A DNA stretch of 44,534 nt from a virus, in the IMG/VR virus record IMGVR_UViG_3300024520_000140, positions 1 through 44,534 of that record, one strand, 5' to 3'. The position numbers were made by a program, and so were the translations under genes. Shown in pieces: positions 38,136 through 44,534 of the stretch (positions are counted from its first letter, which is position 1; each line of letters starts with the position of its first letter). Below the pieces are notes generated by a model. It was not told where the DNA came from. It was given only the letters and a program-made list of their open reading frames with translations, and searched no databases.

Positions 38136-38704
38136 TTATTACTCCTTAAATTACCCACTATAGAAGATGTACCATCATACGCTTGACGAGTACCCAATGG
38201 TGTGGCATTATAATTCATTGCATGGTGACTTGGTATTCCTATAGATTTTGCAGTCAACACTGCATCTTGATTTGCCCCTATGAATACAAATTCCCAATCG
38301 GAGTCCTCCACCTCTCTCTTGATCTGCTCCAACGTAAATTCTTTACTAGCATTTTCAATACCATCAGTTACTATAACACAAATAACTTGATCCGGTTTAG
38401 ACTTAATGAACCTAGCTTTAGCGTTTTCTATTGTTCTGCCAACAGCATCCCATAATGCGGTCATCCCTCGCGGTACATAATGAGTATCATCCATATAACC
38501 GATACCTTGTAAGTCTGCACTTGTATGTTGTGGTAGATATTCATGGTCAAAGAGAACAGTTGTTAGGTTACATCGCCCCGGTATATTTCGTTGTTTAGCT
38601 ATAAGCTCGTTCATACCTTCTATAACTGCCGACTTACAAGATGACATTGAACCTGATCGATCAATTACCATTACCAATTCACAAACCTTTTTACTGAACA
38701 TCAC
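38132..38704 (-). CDS. von Willebrand factor A (VWA) domain protein with intact MIDAS
   Basis: A 190-aa protein that is essentially one VWA domain. The metal-ion-dependent adhesion site is complete: DRSGS (D15, S17, S19), the Thr in GMTALWDA (T82) and the Asp in IVTDGIE (D114). VWA proteins bind partners through a divalent metal; in bacteria they often act with AAA+ chaperones, none of which is seen here. It lies directly behind the DNA polymerase gene and is coupled to it (GTGATG at the start, either codon possible). Its role may be in assembly of the replisome or inhibition of a host complex; both are inference. Confidence 0.85.
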   Translation of the reverse strand: MMFSKKVCELVMVIDRSGSMSSCKSAVIEGMNELIAKQRNIPGRCNLTTVLFDHEYLPQHTSADLQGIGYMDDTHYVPRGMTALWDAVGRTIENAKARFIKSKPDQVICVIVTDGIENASKEFTLEQIKREVEDSDWEFVFIGANQDAVLTAKSIGIPSHHAMNYNATPLGTRQAYDGTSSIVGNLRSNK

Positions 38705-40869
38705 TTACCGCTCCAATCTTTTAAATCTGTTTTCCAACCAATACTCAATAATGGAACCACCTTACGATATTTTTCTATTACCTCAACCACAACCCTCTGA
38801 ATTGCAGCTTCTTGGTAAGGATGATGCACCACCATTACTTCATCGTGTATGTTCATGGGTTGTACTTGCCACCGGTGGACTCCCACCGGTTGCAAGTCCC
38901 ATATTCGTCTTTGCAGGTGTTTGGTAATGGTTGCCCCTGTTGATTGTATTACATGGTTCGCGGCTGCCCGCATGTTCTGTGCTTGTATTTGGAATGCAGT
39001 TGCATAAAGAGCGGACTGTATAGCACCACGTTTAGTCTGTACTCGGCCCGCTCTGCGGGACACCATGCCATCTGCTTGCACATGGTCTGGCAGGTTCCGT
39101 GCTAATTCAAAGATGGCTCGGGTGATCTTATTTTCCAATGTAAAATAACGACGAAATCCGAGGAGAGATTCAATAAAAGCAGCTGGCTCTCGCCATACAA
39201 TTTCAGTACCGATTCCTCCAGGTTGTCGCATAGAGCAGAAGGCATCAAAAACAGCTTCTCTACTCTTGCGTACATTGGGGTATTCATTAAAGAAATTATC
39301 AAGTGCAGATTGAGATCGTTCTTCAGGGATGCCAGCCGTTTCAGCAAGCTTCTTTGCCGCTGCTCCGTAGAAAAGTCCGTAAGTTGTATTTTTAGCGGGA
39401 GTGTAGTGGTCACTGTCCGTGCCCTTACTGGACATAACTTCGTCATACGATTCATCATATAATAATGTTCCCAAGACGGCAGGAAATTTTTTACCTGTCT
39501 TAAGCTGAGCGTGAAGATTCTCGTCATCATATGTTGCATCAGCAATTGTTACCTCGAATTGTTCAAAGTCTCCACCAGATAATTTATCAGGCGAGCTAGC
39601 GAGCGAAAATAACTCTCGAAATCGAGGGTCACGTTGCATCCCTTGTGGATTAAGGCTGCCTCCTGCGATCCCGAGATCACTACCTCCCGACATGCGACCA
39701 GATTTAGTTCCAATAACTTTAAAATCAGGACAGAATCTGTCAGTTTCTTTGAGCTTGAGTAATACATTCCTTTTTTTATCTCGCTTTCTAACCGCAATAA
39801 GTTTTCTAACTCTTTCTCCAACATCACCTTCCCAATCTTTTAAAGTTTCCAGGGTTTTTTTACTGGTGTCTGGTATCACTAACTTCTGTACGTCCGACGC
39901 AACGACATGAAGCCATCGTTTAGATGCGGGGGGAGAATTATAATTACAATGAGTGAATAAAAATTCACCCGTTTGTACTCTTGTCTTTAATACTTCTCTT
40001 TCGATAGCATCACTATCTATACTATACCCCTTCCACCGAACGGCACCCACACACGCAGCTAGGTTACTGTCATCGTCGTCTAGTTCAGGCCTCCACTTTT
40101 TATATAATCGCCGCAGATAGTGGACATCATTCTCTGCATACGTCCTAGCTCTCTTATTGTCTCGCCAATGCTTGATGTGGTGGTGGATAACTGTTTCCCA
40201 CCCAGTGTCATATGGATTGTAGCTTGACTCTTCGGGGTCAAAGGTGTCGGGACATTTACCGTCAAACGTATCTTCACCAAATATCTCCTTAATAAGCGGT
40301 TTAAGTCCGCTAGATGGTGCGAACTTTAAACATAGATCATAAAATCCAGCCCCGGTTTCATCGGGGCTATCCTCTATCTCCCACCCATATGCCTTGTTGG
40401 GTCTACGTGCAAAGTATATATCAGGGAACGTGATCCGGGTATCAAGAATCTGTTTCAGGTCGTGGGCTAAGTCTTTAGGAACTTTTTTTATACGTATGTT
40501 CCTACGTGCCATTAAGGTTTGGTACTCACCTTTTCTGGCGGTGAGGAAGAGGTCCAAAGATCTTTTAGGCTTGAGACAGAACGTATTTGGCTTTGTTGCA
40601 GAGATATCAGCGAGTTCAGCAATGTCAGGTGGACTCGCAGGGTCTTTACATAACACCAACAGATTGTACAACTTATTAATATGGAACCAATCAAAACTGA
40701 GATTGAAAGCACATACGTCATGATCACATATCTCCTCTAGCAGTGCAAGTGTAGCTTGCACTGGATTGTGCCATACGTCCCATAGGTTGATAGCTTCGTT
40801 ATCAACCGCTGTTTGGATAAGTACAATGGGACCGGTCAATCCACAGGTTTCAGTGTCTAAGTAGAGCAT
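38701..40869 (-). CDS. Family A DNA polymerase with 3'-5' exonuclease
   Basis: A 722-aa replicative polymerase. Exonuclease motifs: DTE (5-7), FNLSFDWFH (about 55-63) and YAENDVHYL (YxxxD). Polymerase motif A is GGDFEQFEV (catalytic D434), motif B is KNTTYGLFYG (K493 to G502, K-x7-YG) and motif C is IHDEVMV (D676, E677). No 5'-3' exonuclease domain is attached. Motif A reads DFEQFE where most family members have DYSQIE, a variation known from several phage polymerases. It copies the genome together with the primase-helicase. It overlaps the preceding 64-aa gene by 20 bases. Confidence 0.93.
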   Translation of the reverse strand: MLYLDTETCGLTGPIVLIQTAVDNEAINLWDVWHNPVQATLALLEEICDHDVCAFNLSFDWFHINKLYNLLVLCKDPASPPDIAELADISATKPNTFCLKPKRSLDLFLTARKGEYQTLMARRNIRIKKVPKDLAHDLKQILDTRITFPDIYFARRPNKAYGWEIEDSPDETGAGFYDLCLKFAPSSGLKPLIKEIFGEDTFDGKCPDTFDPEESSYNPYDTGWETVIHHHIKHWRDNKRARTYAENDVHYLRRLYKKWRPELDDDDSNLAACVGAVRWKGYSIDSDAIEREVLKTRVQTGEFLFTHCNYNSPPASKRWLHVVASDVQKLVIPDTSKKTLETLKDWEGDVGERVRKLIAVRKRDKKRNVLLKLKETDRFCPDFKVIGTKSGRMSGGSDLGIAGGSLNPQGMQRDPRFRELFSLASSPDKLSGGDFEQFEVTIADATYDDENLHAQLKTGKKFPAVLGTLLYDESYDEVMSSKGTDSDHYTPAKNTTYGLFYGAAAKKLAETAGIPEERSQSALDNFFNEYPNVRKSREAVFDAFCSMRQPGGIGTEIVWREPAAFIESLLGFRRYFTLENKITRAIFELARNLPDHVQADGMVSRRAGRVQTKRGAIQSALYATAFQIQAQNMRAAANHVIQSTGATITKHLQRRIWDLQPVGVHRWQVQPMNIHDEVMVVHHPYQEAAIQRVVVEVIEKYRKVVPLLSIGWKTDLKDWSGK

Positions 40870-41044
40870 CAGCTAACCGTTTCTTGAATCGTTGAAGATT
40901 TCTTTTACAAGATCTTTTTTGTTCATAGTATTCTTCACCTTCAAATTCTATATCTAAACGTAGAGCCTTATCTTCTACCTTTAACGACCACATCCACTCA
41001 GTTTCTCCGAGACCAACGTCGTCTACTATTTCCTTTATCTTCAT
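40850..41044 (-). CDS. Small protein, 64 aa
   Basis: MKIKEIVDDVGLGETEWMW begins an N-terminal beta segment (WSLKVEDKALRLDIEFEGEE). A basic helix follows (KRSCKRNLQRFKKRLADALL). The fold may be a small beta-alpha accessory domain. It is coupled to the zinc-finger gene upstream (ATGA at 41041-41044) and overlaps the polymerase start by 20 bases. It could be a polymerase partner, given its place. The family is not recognised. Confidence 0.6.
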   Translation of the reverse strand: MKIKEIVDDVGLGETEWMWSLKVEDKALRLDIEFEGEEYYEQKRSCKRNLQRFKKRLADALLRH

Positions 41045-41391
41045 AACTTATTTAACAGTTTTGCCTCGTTTAACTTCAACCAATGTTTAAAATTTATAAT
41101 TGCTCGTTCGTATGTTTCATATGCCTTAGATTTGGCCCTCCATTCTACACTACGATGAACCCAGATTAGCGACCAGTGCCAGTAACCATCCACGCAGAGG
41201 ATACTCCCTACACCCTGGACTTTGTTACCGTAGTTCCATTTAGTAGTTTTTTTCTTTAGCCGACCGAGTAATATACCCTTGCACTTCTGACCGCAGACCG
41301 GTCGACACGATCGGCTGCCATAAGCCTGAAACATATTCTCATTACAGATTGTACATTTTCTATGTATTTTTCTTGGGGTACCCGGCGGCAT
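41041..41391 (-). CDS. Zinc-finger protein with aromatic C-terminal domain
   Basis: A 116-aa protein from the ATG at 41391 (MPPGTPRKIHRKCTICNEN), chosen because GGAGGG lies 7 bases upstream. The Cys pattern CTIC ... C..VCGQKC (about 13-41) fits a treble-clef or HNH-like zinc site, but the His/Asn of an HNH nuclease is not seen. The second half (WHWSLIWVHRSVEWRAKSKA) is rich in Trp and basic, and may be an AP2-like or DNA-binding fold. It overlaps the DHH phosphoesterase gene by 32 bases. Confidence 0.65.
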   Translation of the reverse strand: MPPGTPRKIHRKCTICNENMFQAYGSRSCRPVCGQKCKGILLGRLKKKTTKWNYGNKVQGVGSILCVDGYWHWSLIWVHRSVEWRAKSKAYETYERAIINFKHWLKLNEAKLLNKL

Positions 41392-42124
41392 GTTTATGCC
41401 CTCCACCACCATGATTAACAGCTATGCTGCTGACGTCAGGTCCACGGCCTCGTGATCTAAGATTAATTGTCTTCGGCATATCTATCACAACTATATCATG
41501 GTGAGGGTGCAGCTCCAATAGTACATGACCAAGTTGGCTAGGAAATATCGGCGACTGGATATAAATTACTTCATGCTCGTACATAAATTTTATGGTAGCA
41601 GATTTAACTATCTGGTTAATCAAAGTGGCTTGGTAACGTTGAAGATGGTAACCGATACCATACAGTGTGTCATATTCAAACTCATCCCAGACTGCAAAGT
41701 CTTTAGGGTAAGAGTTCATTGCCAATGTCACGGCCTTGGTCATCGGGTTATTAAATTTCCATAAGTCGTAGTCCTCGACTGCTGCTAGGATTTCAGGTGG
41801 CGGTGATGCGTGGAAATATTGCCATGACAGTGCACACCCTGACCGGTCCATGTTGAATATACAATAAGGAAGCTCTGAAAGAGCTTCCTTAGCAGTCTTA
41901 TGATGGTCAATGACTACTAGCTTCTTTACAACAGCTTTGATTTCAGTTAGTATTTCTTTTGTGTAACTGAAATCTAAGATATAAATCTCGTCGCCATCAA
42001 AGTAAGCCGGGTGATCTTGCCCGTACTGCACAGCCGTGTACTCTGCTGCGTCACCGTACATTTTCCATGCAGCATAAGCAGAAGCGAAGCCATCAAGGTC
42101 GTCGTGGTACCATATTCTAATCAT
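41360..42124 (-). CDS. DHH/DHHA1-family phosphoesterase
   Basis: A 254-aa protein with all the family motifs: YHDDLDGFASAYAAW (H7, D9, D11), ILDFS (D51), VIDHHKTA (D73, H74, H75), VEDYDLWKF, and a C-terminal GGGGHKHAAGY (239-249) of the DHHA1 domain. Related bacterial proteins (NrnA/NrnB type) degrade short RNA or DNA to nucleotides; a role in recycling host nucleic acid or cyclic dinucleotides would fit. It is a neighbour of polymerase and helicase genes. The start overlaps the preceding gene by 8 bases. Confidence 0.9.
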   Translation of the reverse strand: MIRIWYHDDLDGFASAYAAWKMYGDAAEYTAVQYGQDHPAYFDGDEIYILDFSYTKEILTEIKAVVKKLVVIDHHKTAKEALSELPYCIFNMDRSGCALSWQYFHASPPPEILAAVEDYDLWKFNNPMTKAVTLAMNSYPKDFAVWDEFEYDTLYGIGYHLQRYQATLINQIVKSATIKFMYEHEVIYIQSPIFPSQLGHVLLELHPHHDIVVIDMPKTINLRSRGRGPDVSSIAVNHGGGGHKHAAGYPKKNT

Positions 42125-42914
42125 TGAGCATCTCCAGAATTTTTACTGGGTTAGTAGAGTAGAGCATCTCACCCATGTACTCAGGGTGACCGGTGATGGT
42201 GCAAGTTTTATATTCGTCTAGTGTTAGAACTTTCTTTTCCCCGTACATGCCATCGGGTTCCACCCACCTAGAAGCAATGTTAAGATTGTGGTGTTGGTGG
42301 AAATTTGCTGGCCATGTATTGATCGGTGTACCGGTTATGCGTGATCCCTTCCGGTCAATGGTTAGTCGGCCCAGGAAATTCATACCCCAGCCGTAGTGAT
42401 CGTAACCGTTACCGGTTGATGGTTCGATGAAATCTACCGGGGTTCCGGCTCTCTGGATTGCTTGTTTTGTTATTGGCCACCAGCCAGGGTTCTTTGGCCA
42501 TTCATGCCGAAGCATATTCTTGTGTACAGATTGTCCCATAGGTTCAGCATCTAGACCGGAGCGGGTTGAATAGTGCGTGGCTAATCCATTGACTGTTTCC
42601 ATATTCTTTTTATAGTAGTACGGATTAAATAGATCACTCTGTGTTGGTGGTTCTTTTACATGCTTAGGCCACCACACCCACAACTTCATCATCAAAATTA
42701 CTACTTGCCCATTCTGGTGTATTTGTGCTATAGCTCCATTTAAAAATCTGTTAACAGTTACATCACCGGTCTCCTGCCAGTTGGGTATCACTACACACAC
42801 ATGGGTGAAATGATCCTTCGCCAACGCTAAAGCGTTGACGATGGCCTGGTCATCGGCTTCCGTGGAATACTTACCGGTCCGTAGTCTTAGGTTGACTCTA
42901 AAGATTTTAAACAT
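42117..42914 (-). CDS. Hypothetical protein, possible TIM-barrel hydrolase fold
   Basis: A 265-aa protein with alternating strands and helices: THVCVVIPNWQETGD, then IAQIHQNGQVVILMMKLWVW, then HYSTRSGLDAEPMGQSVH, and a WPANFHQHHNLNIASRW segment. The order strand-Asp/Glu and the DAEP motif recall phage-encoded glycoside-hydrolase-like barrels, but no catalytic pair can be confirmed. It could be a lytic enzyme in a genome with no recognisable endolysin, or a nucleic acid-modifying protein. It overlaps the SNF2-like helicase end by 28 bases. Confidence 0.45.
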   Translation of the reverse strand: MFKIFRVNLRLRTGKYSTEADDQAIVNALALAKDHFTHVCVVIPNWQETGDVTVNRFLNGAIAQIHQNGQVVILMMKLWVWWPKHVKEPPTQSDLFNPYYYKKNMETVNGLATHYSTRSGLDAEPMGQSVHKNMLRHEWPKNPGWWPITKQAIQRAGTPVDFIEPSTGNGYDHYGWGMNFLGRLTIDRKGSRITGTPINTWPANFHQHHNLNIASRWVEPDGMYGEKKVLTLDEYKTCTITGHPEYMGEMLYSTNPVKILEMLND

Positions 42915-44488
42915 TTCTGTATTTCCTGTAAAGTAATCTCTTGCATGGCTATACCATGCTCCAATTTCTCCAATATAAGTCTGTCAGTTTCTAGGTTGAT
43001 GATGTCTACAATCCTAGTGCCTTTAGTAAGATCCATGCCCGGCCGATCCCGTCTATCAAGAGACTGAATGCGATGATCAGGGCTGAAAGAATTTGAATAG
43101 TAGACCAACGCATTTGTTCTTTGTAAGTTGAGTCCATGCACACAGCCAGGATTAGCGACAATGCAATAATTGCCAATATTATTATCAAAGAAGTCCAGGG
43201 TTCGTTCATCAGACCAACCTCTCCCATCAATTCTAAAAGGTTCCCAATCTTTATTGTGACTGAGGTAAGTGAATATGTGATCTATTGTGGCCTGGAAACA
43301 TGCATAAATAACAAGGCGACCAGGACCACCGTTGCTACGCTGATAGAAATCCAAGAGCTCGGTAAGAATATCGAGTTTAGGAGAGCCCACCCAATTGTAA
43401 CTTCGCTTGCCATCGTCCCCAGTTTCGTACTGGAAGCCATCCGATAGTTCCCTCAATTTTTCTAGTGCCATGAGTGGTGACTCGGCTTGTGCTACCAGAG
43501 CCCTAGCCACGGCTAGGAGCTGCTCGTTTGCTTGGCAAACGATTCGATCGAATACTTTATCAGGTAGGTCAAGGCAGTCTTTCTTCTTCTTAACTAGGAC
43601 CAGGGGCTTCAATCGCTTCCCTAGGGAAGCGATCTCGTCATCCTTCCAGGATTCCACTTCCTTATATGGTCCATAGTCACCTTGTTTCTTTACAATAACA
43701 GCGAGGCGTTCACGAAACTTATGTGGATTCCCCTCTCTAATATGTCCGGGTTGGATACACTCAATTTGGTGCCACCAATCGGTGGGGATTTTGGGTGCTG
43801 GTGCCCCAGAGAGTAAGATAATGTAGCCGCTGGACTGACGAATGAGTCGGCAAAGTTCTCCGGCAACCTGACTCCTTTGGGCAGCATGATTTTTAATCTT
43901 AATAGACTCATCAAAGATCACTCCTTGTGGTGGGTCCGGGAATGTATCCATCTTTTTCTGTAGTGATTCATAAGTGGTGACCACTACAGGTTGAATGGGT
44001 GCGTCCCATTTCTCTGCTTGCCGCTTCCATTCTTTCTGAGCACCGAGCGGTGCAACTAGCCACCAATTAAAAATTCCTTGCTCGAACAATAGTTCCATTG
44101 CCCTGAGTGTGGCTAGCGTTTTACCCAAACCCATCTCTGCTGCAATTAAACATCTTTTACGAGCAAGGATGAAGGATACTATGTCTACTTGATGGTCAAA
44201 GAGTTCCGGGAATTTCTTAGGGTTGACTTTGTAGTAATCACCGTAGACCGTTCGGCTTCCGGACAGATAGGCTAGATTGTATTTAGCCCGTTCGTTGTTT
44301 TTTACAGACCAGTATGGGCCACCTTCATCGGGTGGTGTGTACCTTGGAGCGGTGAAAGATTCTTTTACTTCCTGTATTAAAGTCTTGTTGTACGGGAATC
44401 TTAAAATAAGAGTGTCGGGTGTCGGATTTAAAACTTGAATAGACACATCGTGTATGAAGCCGAAGTTATCCTTAACTTTCGCGATCAT
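42887..44488 (-). CDS. SNF2-like superfamily 2 helicase
   Basis: A 533-aa protein. Motifs are a Q-like ELFDHQ before the core (95-100), Walker A AAEMGLGKT (116-124), motif II FDESIK (D193, E194), ILLSGAPAP (motif III), a C-terminal NPGCVHGLNLQ and QSLDRRDRPG (motif VI Arg pair). The DESI form and the MGLGKT loop place it in the SNF2 group used by phages to remodel DNA-protein complexes or restart forks. It overlaps the end of the Gly-rich-tailed gene (ATGA) after circular closure and is followed by a hypothetical protein with a 28-base overlap. Confidence 0.9.
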   Translation of the reverse strand: MIAKVKDNFGFIHDVSIQVLNPTPDTLILRFPYNKTLIQEVKESFTAPRYTPPDEGGPYWSVKNNERAKYNLAYLSGSRTVYGDYYKVNPKKFPELFDHQVDIVSFILARKRCLIAAEMGLGKTLATLRAMELLFEQGIFNWWLVAPLGAQKEWKRQAEKWDAPIQPVVVTTYESLQKKMDTFPDPPQGVIFDESIKIKNHAAQRSQVAGELCRLIRQSSGYIILLSGAPAPKIPTDWWHQIECIQPGHIREGNPHKFRERLAVIVKKQGDYGPYKEVESWKDDEIASLGKRLKPLVLVKKKKDCLDLPDKVFDRIVCQANEQLLAVARALVAQAESPLMALEKLRELSDGFQYETGDDGKRSYNWVGSPKLDILTELLDFYQRSNGGPGRLVIYACFQATIDHIFTYLSHNKDWEPFRIDGRGWSDERTLDFFDNNIGNYCIVANPGCVHGLNLQRTNALVYYSNSFSPDHRIQSLDRRDRPGMDLTKGTRIVDIINLETDRLILEKLEHGIAMQEITLQEIQKCLKSLEST

Positions 44489-44534
44489 TGGTTACTCCAT
44501 TTAAAATTTAACCCGCCCCCGTCCCCGTACCCGT
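44485..44534 (-). CDS. C-terminal end of the Gly-rich-tailed protein, split by the contig ends
   Basis: After closing the molecule through the 8-base overlap, codons from 44526 downward read GDGGGLNFKWSNQ and stop at TGA 44485-44487, which overlaps the helicase start ATG (44486-44488). The frame is intact only if the repeat is kept in multiples of three bases. Without joining, the last 8 bases just duplicate bases 1-8. Confidence 0.65.
   Translation of the reverse strand, partial: GYGDGGGLNFKWSNQ
44512..44534. repeat. G-rich hexamer-like repeat at both contig ends
   Basis: On the minus strand bases 44534-44512 and 31-1 consist of GGG plus three variable bases repeated (TAC, GGC, GAC, CAC). 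The last 8 bases of the window equal the first 8. This direct repeat is where the assembly broke. It encodes a Gly-X tail and has at least seven closely spaced G runs, enough for G-quadruplexes on the coding strand. Confidence 0.75.

Overview
This window looks like the essentially complete genome of a short-tailed (podovirus-like) tailed bacteriophage. It has one large terminase, a portal, a scaffold, a major capsid protein, a T7-gp11-like adaptor, a beta-propeller-type tail nozzle, tail fibres and three or four internal/ejection proteins. I see no tail tube, tape-measure or sheath genes. The replication set consists of a family A DNA polymerase with its proofreading exonuclease, an AEP-type primase fused to an SF3 helicase, an SNF2-like helicase, an Fe-S PD-(D/E)XK nuclease, a VRR-NUC nuclease and ThyX. 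I see no phage RNA polymerase, integrase, repressor or tRNA gene. That suggests a virulent phage using host RNA polymerase; the host cannot be named from sequence alone.

The two contig ends lie in the same G-rich hexamer-like repeat. Joining them through their shared 8 bases (1-8 = 44527-44534) restores one open reading frame of about 87 codons. Its TGA overlaps the ATG of the helicase gene at 44488, so the real molecule is circular, circularly permuted or terminally redundant. On the closed map there are two transcription units. A leftward one (6121 down to 1, across the junction, then 44488 down to 31339) carries small accessory proteins, a DNA methyltransferase, a ParB-like protein and all replication genes. 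A rightward one (7753 to 31369) carries packaging and virion genes. They diverge from a control region at about 6180-7750 and converge with a 31-base overlap at 31339-31369.

The control region is the most unusual non-coding part. It holds nine exact copies of TTATCGGAC in both orientations, three copies of TGGGTCATATCAC, a strong sigma70-like promoter with a 470-base leader, several GACCGGTC palindromes and a perfect 15-bp hairpin just before the first late gene. It is a good candidate for the replication origin and/or the binding region of the phage ParB-like protein or another regulator.

Left of it, at 5070-6180, is a set of tiny leftward genes bracketed by long inverted repeats. Five of the six mismatches between arms become G-U pairs in the leftward transcript and none do in the opposite strand. 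This points to long-range RNA stems enclosing individual genes, and I regard it as the best candidate for something undescribed.

The late unit runs: sulfotransferase-like protein, putative small terminase, two small proteins, large terminase, glycosyltransferase, microprotein, small protein, portal, scaffold, capsid, two head/neck proteins. Then come two paralogous small virion proteins flanking a PKD plus beta-helix spike, the adaptor, nozzle, fibres, internal virion proteins and a small membrane protein. No endolysin can be recognised. The replication arm is packed almost without gaps and mostly uses 4-base start/stop overlaps.
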